Positions 15,432 through 23,282 of a stretch of 48,769 nt of DNA are shown piece after piece. The position numbers and the translations under genes are program-made. Position 1 is the first letter of the stretch; each line of letters opens with the position of its first letter. The notes beneath the pieces are model-generated. The model ran no database searches. It saw only the letters and a list, made by a program, of their open reading frames with translations, and had not been told where the DNA came from. Source of the DNA: Betaproteobacteria bacterium RIFCSPLOWO2_12_FULL_68_20 (GTDB taxonomy: Bacteria > Pseudomonadota > Gammaproteobacteria > Burkholderiales > SG8-39); the NCBI GenBank assembly GCA_001770655.1, contig MERQ01000105.1, forward strand, positions 1 through 48,769, read 5' to 3'.

Positions 15432-16133
15432 CTACGCCGATTGCAGCAGCAAGGCTGCCAGCTCCCCGGGCACGAGGATCATCGCGTCGTGCCCGGTCTT
15501 CAGCTCGTGAAAGCGCCACGCCGGGTCGCCGCGATATCTCGCCGCGAACCGGTCGAACGTACCGGTCGCGGGCGACGAGCAATAGATGAAGGTCTTCGGC
15601 AGGTGCGCGAGCGCCGCCGGGTTCGTCAAGCGGATCGGCTGCGTGAACGTGTGATAGGGATGCCGCGCCTCGCGCGGCTTGGCGAAGGCGATGTGCTCGG
15701 GCCTGGTGAGCCCCCAGAGCGAAAGCGGCGGCGGCGCGACCGTGCCGAGCTCCTCGCCCTCCTTCCTGAACGCAGCGGCGCGCTCCGGCACCACGTAATC
15801 GAGAGCGCATTTGCCGTCCTCCGGAACGAAGGCATCGAGATAGACGAGGCGCCGGATGCGCGCGGCGCACCGGTCCGCGACACCCGTGACCACCATCCCG
15901 CCGTAGCTGTGCCCGAGCAGCACGATCCCGGCCAGGTCCTCGGTTTCGAGAAGCGAAACGACGTCCCGGACGTGATCGTCGAGCGTGATGCCGGGGCGGG
16001 CGAGATGCCTGCGCTCGCCCAGGCCGGTCAGGGTCGGCGTGAACACCTCGTGCCCCGCGCGCCGCAGCAGCGGAACGATATCCCGCCAGCACCAGCCACC
16101 GTGCCAGGCGCCGTGCACCAGGACGAATGTCAT
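15432..16133 (-). CDS. Alpha/beta hydrolase (EstC/salicylate esterase-like)
   Basis: A 233-residue alpha/beta hydrolase starting MTFVLVHGAWHGGWCW; a longer upstream frame to 16343 is antisense to the thioesterase and is rejected. The oxyanion motif HGAWHGG, nucleophile elbow GHSYGG (Ser76), the acid region RRLVYLDAFVPEDG and the late His in KTGHDAMILVP complete the triad. This layout matches plant-type methyl ester esterases and bacterial pyrethroid-hydrolase-like EstC proteins. It is divergent from the thioesterase gene, their start codons only 16 bases apart. Confidence 0.75.
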   Translation of the reverse strand: MTFVLVHGAWHGGWCWRDIVPLLRRAGHEVFTPTLTGLGERRHLARPGITLDDHVRDVVSLLETEDLAGIVLLGHSYGGMVVTGVADRCAARIRRLVYLDAFVPEDGKCALDYVVPERAAAFRKEGEELGTVAPPPLSLWGLTRPEHIAFAKPREARHPYHTFTQPIRLTNPAALAHLPKTFIYCSSPATGTFDRFAARYRGDPAWRFHELKTGHDAMILVPGELAALLLQSA

Positions 16134-16138
16134 GCCGC

Positions 16139-16144
16139 TATGAT
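16139..16144 (+). promoter_or_regulatory. Candidate -10 box (TATGAT) in a 16-base divergent gap
   Basis: Lies five bases before the ATG at 16150 with no room for a leader or Shine-Dalgarno. Any -35 sequence would have to lie inside the oppositely oriented hydrolase gene. Confidence 0.35.
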
Positions 16145-16149
16145 GCCGC

Positions 16150-16548
16150 ATGGACGCGAAAACGCTCAACGAAAAATGGCAAGGGACCCTCGGCGCCCTG
16201 CTCGGCATGCGCTTCGTCGAGGTCGGGCCGGACCGGGTCGTCGCCGAGCTTGCGCTCCGCGGCGAGCTGTGCACGCTCGGCGGCACGGTCCACGGCGGCA
16301 CGCTGATGGCGCTCGCCGACACGGCAGGCGCCGCGGGCACCATCGCCTCCCTGCAGCCGGATCAGAGAACCGCCACGCTCGAGTCGAAGACCAACTTCAT
16401 CGCCGCGGCGCGCTCGGGGACGCTGCGCGCGGAGGCGACGCCGATCCACAAGGGCAGGCGCACGCAGGTCTGGGAGACGCGCGTGACCGACGAGTCGGGG
16501 CGCCTGCTGTCGGTAACGACGCAGACGCAGATGGTGCTGGAGGGCTGA
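16150..16548 (+). CDS. PaaI-type hotdog thioesterase
   Basis: A 132-residue single hotdog domain. LGGTVHGGTLMALADTAGAA is the characteristic HGG catalytic loop and central helix of PaaI/YbgC-like thioesterases. TLESKTNFIAAARSGTLRAE is the following beta strand pair. It probably hydrolyses aromatic or short acyl-CoA thioesters in the cytoplasm as a tetramer. The upstream gap to the divergent esterase is 16 bases. Confidence 0.8.
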   Translation: MDAKTLNEKWQGTLGALLGMRFVEVGPDRVVAELALRGELCTLGGTVHGGTLMALADTAGAAGTIASLQPDQRTATLESKTNFIAAARSGTLRAEATPIHKGRRTQVWETRVTDESGRLLSVTTQTQMVLEG

Positions 16549-16564
16549 CGGCCAGCGCTGCGCC

Positions 16565-17173
16565 ATGCCGCCCGTCACGCGCGCGCTGCTCGTCGCGAAC
16601 GTCGCCGTGTTCCTGCTGCAGCTCGGCGTCAGCGCGCCGCTCTTCGAGTGGTTCGCGCTGTGGCCGCTCTCAAGCGCCGGGCCGCTCGAGGCTCCCTCCT
16701 TCCAGGTCTGGCAGCTCGTCACCTACGGCTTCCTGCACGGCAGCGTCGCGCACGTCGCGTTCAACATGCTCGCGCTGTACATGTTCGGCGGCGATATCGA
16801 GCGGCTGTTCGGCTCGCGCTTTTTTCTCCGCTATTTCCTCGCCAGCGTCGTCGCGGGCGCGCTCACGCACCTGGTCGTGACCGGCTGGACGGGGGCGCCG
16901 CCCCACCCGACCGTGGGGGCCTCGGGCGGGATTTACGGGGTGCTGCTCGCCTACGGTCTGTACTTCCCCCGGCGCATCGTGATGCTCGTCTTTCCGCCGA
17001 TTCCGATGCCGGCGCTGCTGTTCGTGGCGGTGTACGCGACGCTCGAGCTCTACTACGGGGTCACGGGCACACGCGAGGGCGTCGCGCACTTCGCGCATCT
17101 CGGCGGCATGCTCGGCGGCTGGATCATGATCCAGTACCGGCGCGGCGGTTTTCCGTTCAAGCGGCGGCGCTAG
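16565..17173 (+). CDS. Rhomboid-family intramembrane serine protease
   Basis: A 202-residue, six-helix membrane protein. TYGFLHGSVAHVAFNMLALY is the rhomboid HxxxxHxxxN motif in helix 2. GASGG (Ser120) in helix 4 is the catalytic serine motif, and AHFAHLGG in helix 6 supplies the catalytic His178. All active-site features are intact, so it is probably an active protease cleaving membrane protein segments. It follows the thioesterase by 16 bases and may be co-transcribed. Confidence 0.85.
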   Translation: MPPVTRALLVANVAVFLLQLGVSAPLFEWFALWPLSSAGPLEAPSFQVWQLVTYGFLHGSVAHVAFNMLALYMFGGDIERLFGSRFFLRYFLASVVAGALTHLVVTGWTGAPPHPTVGASGGIYGVLLAYGLYFPRRIVMLVFPPIPMPALLFVAVYATLELYYGVTGTREGVAHFAHLGGMLGGWIMIQYRRGGFPFKRRR

Positions 17174-17331
17174 CGGCCCCGGGAGGCAACGGTCAGGAAC
17201 TGTAAAACCGGTGTCGCACGTCGCCTTCGGCCCCCCGGCCTAGGGGATTCCCTGATGGCGCATCGGGAAGGCACCGATACCCAGGCCGGGACGGCTCCCC
17301 CAAGATGGACCGCAGCAAAGGAGCTTTCCAC

Positions 17332-19434
17332 ATGGAATCGACGACGCGGACCGGGCAGCGACCGTGCGAAAGCGAGGAGCAGTCTCTCGGCACCATCGAG
17401 CTGGCGGCGATCGGCATCGCGCACGTGGACGCCGCGGGCCGCTTCCTTCACGCCAACCGCTGCCTGTGCGAGCTGCTCGGCTACAGCAGGGAGGAGCTGC
17501 TGGGGATGACGGTCAAGCAGGTCTCGCATCCGCAGGACAAGAACGTCACCGACGAGGTGAGAGCGCGTCTGCGGGCCGGGGTGATCGACTCGTTCCAGAT
17601 GGAGAAGCGCTACCTGCGCAAGGACGGCACGGCGGTGTGGGTCGGGCTCACCATCTCGGTCGCGCGCGGGCCCTCGGGCGAGCCGCTGCACGACGTCGCC
17701 GTGGTGCAGGACATCTCGGCGCGCAAGCAGGCGGAGGATGCGCTGCGGCGGAGCGAGGAGCGCTTTCGCAGCCTGGTCGAGCTGTCTTCCGACTGGTACT
17801 GGGAAAAGGACGCCGAGTTCAGGTTCACGAAGTTCGACGGCAAGGGCGTCACGGACGGCCGCTACGATCCGCAGCGCGCGGTGATCGGAAAGCGTCCCTG
17901 GGAGCTTCCCGGCGTGGTGCTCGAGTCGGCCGACTGGCAGCAGCCCCGCGCGCGGCTGCTGCGCCACGAGCCGTTCCGGGACTTCGAGTACTCGTACCGG
18001 GACCAGGCAGGCAAGCAGTACCACCTCAGCGTGAACGGCGAGCCCGTTTTCGACGAGCCCGGAACGTTTGCGGGATACCGCGGCACCTCGCGCGACGTGA
18101 CCGCGCGCAAGCAAGCCGAAGAGCGCATCCAGTACCTGGCGACGCACGACGGCCTCACCGGCCTGCCGAACCGCACGATGTTCAGCCAGCTGCTCAACCT
18201 CGCGCTCGAGACGGCCAGGCGCTACAGGCGCAAGTTCGCGGTCCTGTTCATCGACCTGGACCGCTTCAAGGTCATCAACGATTCCCTCGGCCACGAGGCG
18301 GGAGACACGCTGCTGCAGGAGACCGCGACGCGCCTGAAAAAGGTGCTGCGCTCGAGCGACATCGTCGCGCGCCTCGGCGGCGACGAATTCGTGGTGCTGC
18401 TCCAGGAGGTGAAGGGAGCGGAGCAGGTGGCCGCAGCGGCGCGCAAGATCCTGTCCGCGGTGATCAAGCCGATGCAGATTCTCGGGCAGGAATGCCGCGT
18501 CACCGCAAGCATCGGCGTCTCGATGTTCCCGGCGGACGCCGCCGACGAGCAGTCGCTGATGAAGAACGCCGACATCGCCATGTACCTCGCCAAGGAGGAA
18601 GGCAAGAACAACTTCCAGTTCTACTCCAAGGGCCTGAAGACGCAGTCGCTCGAGAAGCTGGCGCTGGAGACGAACCTGCGCCGCGCCCTGGAGCGAAACG
18701 AGTTCTCGCTGCACTACCAGGCGAAGCTCGATCTCGGCAGCGGGGCGATCGCGGGGGTGGAGGCGCTGCTGCGCTGGACGAGCCGGGAGCTCGGCGCGCT
18801 GGCGCCGGCGCAGTTCATCCCGCTCGCCGAGGAGACCGGGCTGATCGTGCCGATCGGCCGCTGGGTGCTGCGCACCGCCTGCGCGCAGGGCGTCGCGTGG
18901 CAGCGCCAGGGCCTGCGGCCGATGCGCATCGCGGTGAACCTGTCGCCGCGCCAGTTCGCCGACCCGGACCTGCTCACGGACATCGCCGCGGCGCTGCGCG
19001 AGACCGGCATGCCGCCCGAGCTGCTCGAGCTGGAGATCACCGAGGGCATGGTGATGCACAATCCCGAGCGCGCGATCGCGCTGCTCACCGCGATCAAGCA
19101 GATGGGTTTGCGGCTCGCGATCGACGATTTCGGCACCGGCTACTCGTCGCTCGCGCAGCTCAAGCGCTTCCCGATCGACACCCTGAAGGTGGACCGCTCG
19201 TTCATCCGCGAGATCCCGAAGGACGCCGAGGACCGCGCCATCACCGAGGCGATCATCGCCATGGGCAAGAGCCTCAGCCTCACGGTGGTCGCCGAGGGCG
19301 TCGAGACCGAGGAGCAGCAGGCGTTCCTGCGCGAGCACGCCTGCGACCAGATGCAGGGCTACTACTTCAGCAAGCCGATCGCGCCCGGAGAATTCGCCGA
19401 GCTGCTGCGCAAGCACGAGCCGCTGGCGGCCTAG
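17332..19434 (+). CDS. PAS-PAS-GGDEF-EAL cyclic-di-GMP signalling protein
   Basis: A 700-residue soluble protein. The ATG at 17332 has AAAGGAG at ideal spacing, preferred over the ATG at 17305. Two PAS domains occupy about residues 20-120 and 130-265; the first is followed by VVQDISARKQAEDAL, the second by SRDVTARKQAEERIQYLATH. The GGDEF domain has RLGGDEFVVLL intact. The EAL domain has GVEALLRW, ITEGMV and DDFGTGYSSLAQLKRFPIDT, all catalytic motifs present. It can therefore potentially make and degrade c-di-GMP. No transmembrane segment. A c-di-GMP effector (PilZ/YcgR) is encoded at 29824. Confidence 0.9.
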   Translation: MESTTRTGQRPCESEEQSLGTIELAAIGIAHVDAAGRFLHANRCLCELLGYSREELLGMTVKQVSHPQDKNVTDEVRARLRAGVIDSFQMEKRYLRKDGTAVWVGLTISVARGPSGEPLHDVAVVQDISARKQAEDALRRSEERFRSLVELSSDWYWEKDAEFRFTKFDGKGVTDGRYDPQRAVIGKRPWELPGVVLESADWQQPRARLLRHEPFRDFEYSYRDQAGKQYHLSVNGEPVFDEPGTFAGYRGTSRDVTARKQAEERIQYLATHDGLTGLPNRTMFSQLLNLALETARRYRRKFAVLFIDLDRFKVINDSLGHEAGDTLLQETATRLKKVLRSSDIVARLGGDEFVVLLQEVKGAEQVAAAARKILSAVIKPMQILGQECRVTASIGVSMFPADAADEQSLMKNADIAMYLAKEEGKNNFQFYSKGLKTQSLEKLALETNLRRALERNEFSLHYQAKLDLGSGAIAGVEALLRWTSRELGALAPAQFIPLAEETGLIVPIGRWVLRTACAQGVAWQRQGLRPMRIAVNLSPRQFADPDLLTDIAAALRETGMPPELLELEITEGMVMHNPERAIALLTAIKQMGLRLAIDDFGTGYSSLAQLKRFPIDTLKVDRSFIREIPKDAEDRAITEAIIAMGKSLSLTVVAEGVETEEQQAFLREHACDQMQGYYFSKPIAPGEFAELLRKHEPLAA

Positions 19435-20102
19435 AACTTCTCCACCCAGGGCCTCAGCTCGACCTCCCAGGTCCACGCGCTGCGGTGCTGGCGATACACG
19501 GCGAGGTAAGTCTTCGCGATCTCCTCGGGTAGCAGCATGCCGTCGGGTCCCCGCGTGCCGGCGCGCGCATCGCCCCGAGGGCTGAGGATCCCGCCGTCGA
19601 TCACGAAGTGCGCGACGTGGATCCCCTTCGGCGCGAGCTCCCTCGCCAGGCTCTGCGCCAGGCCCCGCAGCGCGAATTTCCCCATGGCGAAAGGCGCCGA
19701 TTCGGCGTAGCCCTTCACGCTCGCCGACGCCCCGGTGAAGAAGATCGCGCCCGCGCCGCGGGGCAGCATCCGCCTGGCCGCCGCCTGCGCGGCGAGAAAT
19801 CCGCCGAAGGCGCTCACGCGGATGCTGCGCTCGACCTCGAGCGGATCGAGCTCGACGAACGGGCCGCGCGCGCGGTAGCCCGCGTTGTACACGACCAGGT
19901 CCGGGACGCCCCATCTTGCTTCGACCGCGCCGAACATCGCCTCGACCTGCGCGGCGTCGGTCGCGTCGCAGGCGATCGGAAGCGCCCCGGTTTCGGCGGC
20001 GAGCGGCGCGAGCTTCGCCGTGTCGCGCGCGAACAGTTTCGCCAGCGACGCGCTCAGGCCGCTTCCCGCGCCGACGATTAGAGTAACCTCGCCCGGTTTC
20101 AT
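19431..20102 (-). CDS. Short-chain dehydrogenase/reductase with Phe at the catalytic Tyr position
   Basis: A 223-residue Rossmann-fold SDR. The nucleotide-binding glycine motif is VGAGSGLSASLA, with NAG in VVYNAGYRARG. The catalytic region has Ser126 in FTGASASVKG, but the YxxxK motif reads FAMGK, with Phe138 in place of Tyr and Lys142 kept. A nearby Tyr132 is out of register. Dehydrogenase activity may therefore be altered or lost. Its stop codon shares CTAG with the GGDEF-EAL gene. Divergent from the resorcylate operon by 30 bases. Confidence 0.8.
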   Translation of the reverse strand: MKPGEVTLIVGAGSGLSASLAKLFARDTAKLAPLAAETGALPIACDATDAAQVEAMFGAVEARWGVPDLVVYNAGYRARGPFVELDPLEVERSIRVSAFGGFLAAQAAARRMLPRGAGAIFFTGASASVKGYAESAPFAMGKFALRGLAQSLARELAPKGIHVAHFVIDGGILSPRGDARAGTRGPDGMLLPEEIAKTYLAVYRQHRSAWTWEVELRPWVEKF

Positions 20103-20132
20103 GCCCTTCCATTAAGCGGGAAAATCATCCTC

Positions 20133-21092
20133 ATGGCAAACACGGCAAACCCCTTCGTCATCGCGCTCGAGGAGCACTACTGGGACGCCGAGGTGGCGCA
20201 GGGCTACGACAGCCCCGAGGGGCGCGTCCCGGCGATCCGGCAGCGTCTCGACGACCTCGGCGCGCTGCGATTGAAGGAGATGGACGAGGCGGGCATCGAC
20301 CTCCAGGTGCTCTCGCACGGCGCGCCGGCGACCCAGCGCATGGACGCCGCGACCGCGGTGCCGGTGGCGCGGCGCGCGAACGATCGCCTGCGCGAGGCCG
20401 TGAAGGCGCACCCCGGGCGTTTCGCCGCATTCGCCTGCCTGCCCACCGCCGACCCGAAGGCGGCGGCCGACGAGCTGGAGCGTGCAGTGACCAGGCTCGG
20501 CTTCGTCGGCGCGATGGTGCACGGCATGACCAACGGCGCCTGGTTCGACGACAAGCGCTTCTGGCCGGTGCTCGAGCGCGCGCAGGCGCTCGACGTGCCG
20601 CTCTACCTGCATCCGGCGGTGCCGCATCCGGCGGTGGTCGAGGTCTACTACAAGGACTACCTGAAGGAGTTTCCCGCGCTGCTCACCGCAGCCTGGGGCT
20701 TCACGGTGGAGACGGCGACGCAGGGGATCCGCATGGTGCTCTCGGGCGCGTTCGAGGCCTACCCCCGGCTGAGGATCATCCTCGGGCACCTGGGCGAATC
20801 GCTGCCCTTCTCGCTGTGGCGCATCGACATGGCGCTGCAGCGCGGCCGCAGCCCGACGCCGTTCCGCGACACCTTCCGCGAGCATTTCTGGATCACCACC
20901 AGCGGCAACTTCTCCACGCCGGCGCTGATGTGCTGCGTGATGGAGATGGGCGTGGACCGGATCCTTTTTTCCGTGGACTACCCGTTCGTCATGAATCCCC
21001 CGGGAACCGAATGGCTGAGGGACCTGCCGCTCTCGCGCGAGGACGTGGCGAAGATCTCGAGCGGCAACGCGAAGAGGCTGCTGCGCATATGA
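20133..21092 (+). CDS. Gamma-resorcylate (2,6-dihydroxybenzoate) decarboxylase-like amidohydrolase
   Basis: A 319-residue TIM-barrel amidohydrolase of the ACMSD/gamma-resorcylate decarboxylase group. The N-terminal ALEEHYW (Glu13, His15) matches the metal-binding E-x-H of resorcylate decarboxylases. Further ligands are in YLHPAVPHPA, ILGHLGESLPF and FSVDYPFV. Its stop overlaps the next start (ATGA) of an intradiol dioxygenase gene, which fits decarboxylation of a hydroxybenzoate before ring hydroxylation and cleavage. The exact hydroxybenzoate is inference. Confidence 0.8.
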   Translation: MANTANPFVIALEEHYWDAEVAQGYDSPEGRVPAIRQRLDDLGALRLKEMDEAGIDLQVLSHGAPATQRMDAATAVPVARRANDRLREAVKAHPGRFAAFACLPTADPKAAADELERAVTRLGFVGAMVHGMTNGAWFDDKRFWPVLERAQALDVPLYLHPAVPHPAVVEVYYKDYLKEFPALLTAAWGFTVETATQGIRMVLSGAFEAYPRLRIILGHLGESLPFSLWRIDMALQRGRSPTPFRDTFREHFWITTSGNFSTPALMCCVMEMGVDRILFSVDYPFVMNPPGTEWLRDLPLSREDVAKISSGNAKRLLRI

Positions 21093-21976
21093 TCATCGAG
21101 AAACAGGAAGACGTGACGCAAGCGGTGCTCGCCGAGATGCACCGCACGCCCGATCCGCGCACCAGGGAGATCCTCTCGGCGCTGGTGCGCCACCTGCACG
21201 CCCTGGTGCGCGAGCTGAGGCTCACCGAGCGCGAGTTCCAGGAGGCGATCGGCCTCGTGAACGCGATCGGGCGCAAGACCACGCCCAGCCACAACGAGGC
21301 GATGCTGATGGCGGGCGCGCTCGGCGTCTCCAACCTGGTGTGCCTGCTCAACAACGGCGCTCTCGGCACGCGCCCGACGCAGGCGAACAACCTGGGCCCG
21401 TTCTGGCGCGAGGGCGCGCCGCATCTCAGGAACGGCGATTCGCTGCTGCGCTCCGCCACGCCGGGACCGGCGCTCTCGTTCAAGGGCTGGGTGCGCGACG
21501 CGCAGGGCCGGCCGGTGGCGGGCGCCGAGGTGGACGTGTGGCATTCCTCGCCGGTGGGCCTGTACGAGAACCAGGACCCCACGCAGGCCGATATGAACCT
21601 GCGCGGAGTCTTCACCACCGAGGCCGACGGCTCGTTCGGCTTCGCGAGCGTCAAGCCGGCCGGCTACCCCGTGCCGACTGACGGCCCGAACGGCGCGCTG
21701 CTCGCGGCGCAGAAGCGCCACAACATGCGGCCGGCGCACCTGCATTTCATGATCCACAAGCCCGGCTTCAAGACCATCGCCTCGCAGGTGTACGTGCAGG
21801 ACGATCCTTATCTCGAGACCGATTCGCAGTTCGGCGTGACGCGGGCGTTGATCGGCGACTACCGGCGCCAGCCCGACGGCGGCTACGCGCTCGAATTCAC
21901 CTTCACGATCGAGCCGGGCGAGGCGAGGCGCCCGCAGGCCCCGATCAGCGGCAAGGCCGTCGCGCCGGCGCAGTGA
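21089..21976 (+). CDS. Intradiol dioxygenase, hydroxyquinol 1,2-dioxygenase-like
   Basis: A 295-residue enzyme. The N-terminal helical dimerisation domain (QEAIGLVNAIGRKTTPSHNE) is typical of catechol/hydroxyquinol 1,2-dioxygenases. The Fe(III) ligands are visible as Tyr159 (GLYENQD), Tyr193 (AGYPVPTD), His217 and His219 (RPAHLHF). The enzyme would open hydroxyquinol or a catechol to a maleylacetate- or muconate-type product. It overlaps its upstream decarboxylase gene and downstream transporter gene by four bases each. The hydroxylase that should link decarboxylase and dioxygenase is not in the window. Confidence 0.85.
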   Translation: MIIEKQEDVTQAVLAEMHRTPDPRTREILSALVRHLHALVRELRLTEREFQEAIGLVNAIGRKTTPSHNEAMLMAGALGVSNLVCLLNNGALGTRPTQANNLGPFWREGAPHLRNGDSLLRSATPGPALSFKGWVRDAQGRPVAGAEVDVWHSSPVGLYENQDPTQADMNLRGVFTTEADGSFGFASVKPAGYPVPTDGPNGALLAAQKRHNMRPAHLHFMIHKPGFKTIASQVYVQDDPYLETDSQFGVTRALIGDYRRQPDGGYALEFTFTIEPGEARRPQAPISGKAVAPAQ

Positions 21977-23178
21977 CGGCGGCGCAGGCCGAGTCCCCGT
22001 ACGCCTGGGCGCGGCTCGCCGCCGCGGTCGCGCTCACCACGCTCGGCGGATCGGGCATGTACGCGATCAGCGTGGCGCTGCCGCGCGTGCAGGCCGAATT
22101 CGGCGTCGCGCGCGGGGACGCTTCGCTTCCCTACACGCTCACCATGATCGGCTTCGGCGTCGGCGGCATCCTGATGGGCAGGCTCGCCGACCGCTTCGGG
22201 GTGATGGTGCCGGTGATGATCGGCGCGGCGAGCCTCGGCCTGGGCTTCGTCGCCGCAGGGATGTCGCAAAGCCTCTGGCAGCTGAACGCCGTGCACCTGC
22301 TGCTGATCGGGCTGCTCGGCACCTCGGCCACTTTCGCGCCGCTGGTCGCCGACACCTCGCTCTGGTTCACGCGCCGCCGCGGCATCGCGGTGGCGATCTG
22401 CGCGAGCGGCAACTATCTCGCGGGCGCGATCTGGCCCCAGGTGCTGCAGCACTCCTTCGAGGCGGTCGGCTGGCGACAGACGTTCGTAGCCGTGGGCGTG
22501 TTCTGCGTGGCGGCGATGCTGCCGCTCGCGCTGGTGCTCAGACGCCGCCCGCCGCGCATCGACTCGTCGGCGCCCGCGCTTGCGGCTTCGCGCCTCCAGG
22601 ACAGCGGCCTCTCCCCGCGCGCGCTGCAGCTGCTGATGATGATTTCGGGAGTTGCGTGCTGCGTGGCGATGTCGATGCCGCAGGTGCACATCGTCGCCTA
22701 CTCCGCCGATCTCGGCTACGGCACGGCCCGCGGCGCCGAGATGATGTCGATCATGCTGGGCGCCGGCATCGCGAGCCGGCTCGCCTCGGGCTGGATCTCG
22801 GACCGCATCGGCGGCGTGAGGACGCTGCTGCTCGGCGCGGTGCTGCAGGGGATCGCGCTGCTCATGTTCCTGCCCTCCGACGCGCTCGTCTCGCTGTACG
22901 TGGTGTCGGCGCTGTTCGGGCTGTTCCAGGGCGGGATCGTCCCCTCCTACGCCATCATCGTGCGCGAGTACTTCACGCCGCGCGAGGCCGGCGCCCGCTT
23001 CGGCGCAGTGATCATGGCGACGCTGTTCGGCATGGCGCTGGGCGGCTGGATGTCGGGCGCGCTGTTCGACCTCACCGGCTCGTACCGCGCCGCGTTCCTG
23101 AACGGCATCGCCTGGAACCTGGTCACCGTTTCGGTGGCGCTGTTCCTGCTGCGGCGCTCGCGCCTCGCCGTCGCCTGA
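21973..23178 (+). CDS. MFS transporter, probable aromatic acid uptake
   Basis: A 401-residue, 12-helix major facilitator protein starting at GTG within the dioxygenase stop (GTGA). GRLADRFGVMVPVMIGA between helices 2 and 3 is the MFS A motif. A second related motif is ASGWISDRIGGVRTLLLGAV in the C-terminal half. Overlap with the aromatic-degradation genes suggests it imports their hydroxybenzoate substrate, although family members with the same fold also export or carry other carboxylates. Confidence 0.8.
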   Translation: MTAAQAESPYAWARLAAAVALTTLGGSGMYAISVALPRVQAEFGVARGDASLPYTLTMIGFGVGGILMGRLADRFGVMVPVMIGAASLGLGFVAAGMSQSLWQLNAVHLLLIGLLGTSATFAPLVADTSLWFTRRRGIAVAICASGNYLAGAIWPQVLQHSFEAVGWRQTFVAVGVFCVAAMLPLALVLRRRPPRIDSSAPALAASRLQDSGLSPRALQLLMMISGVACCVAMSMPQVHIVAYSADLGYGTARGAEMMSIMLGAGIASRLASGWISDRIGGVRTLLLGAVLQGIALLMFLPSDALVSLYVVSALFGLFQGGIVPSYAIIVREYFTPREAGARFGAVIMATLFGMALGGWMSGALFDLTGSYRAAFLNGIAWNLVTVSVALFLLRRSRLAVA

Positions 23179-23184
23179 GGCCGA

Positions 23185-23202
23185 CGCCGCGCACGCGCGG
23201 CG
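23185..23202 (+). terminator. GC-rich hairpin after the resorcylate operon
   Basis: CGCCGCGC (23185-23192) and GCGCGGCG (23195-23202) are exact inverted repeats, just past the MFS stop codon. A weak T-containing stretch (GTTACACGTTGTTG) follows. A plausible terminator for the three-gene operon. Confidence 0.45.
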
Positions 23203-23282
23203 GTTACACGTTGTTGCAATTCTTACCGAATCGTCGACGGCCATTCGGCGGTCCAAGCGTTTAATAGGCACTGGAGGTGCCC

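Noticed and set aside
15432-16343. A 70-residue N-terminal extension of the alpha/beta hydrolase
   Set aside because: The extension is antisense to the thioesterase gene and Ser/Pro/Arg-rich; the family starts at MTFVLVHG (16133).
17174-17331. Possible riboswitch upstream of the GGDEF-EAL gene
   Set aside because: Only GC-rich partial inverted repeats were seen; no conserved c-di-GMP aptamer features could be recognised.
17170-20112. A 980-codon open frame on the minus strand across the GGDEF-EAL gene
   Set aside because: It is antisense to PAS, GGDEF and EAL domains with intact motifs; its translation is Arg/Leu/His-rich without family signs. Long antisense frames are expected at this GC content.
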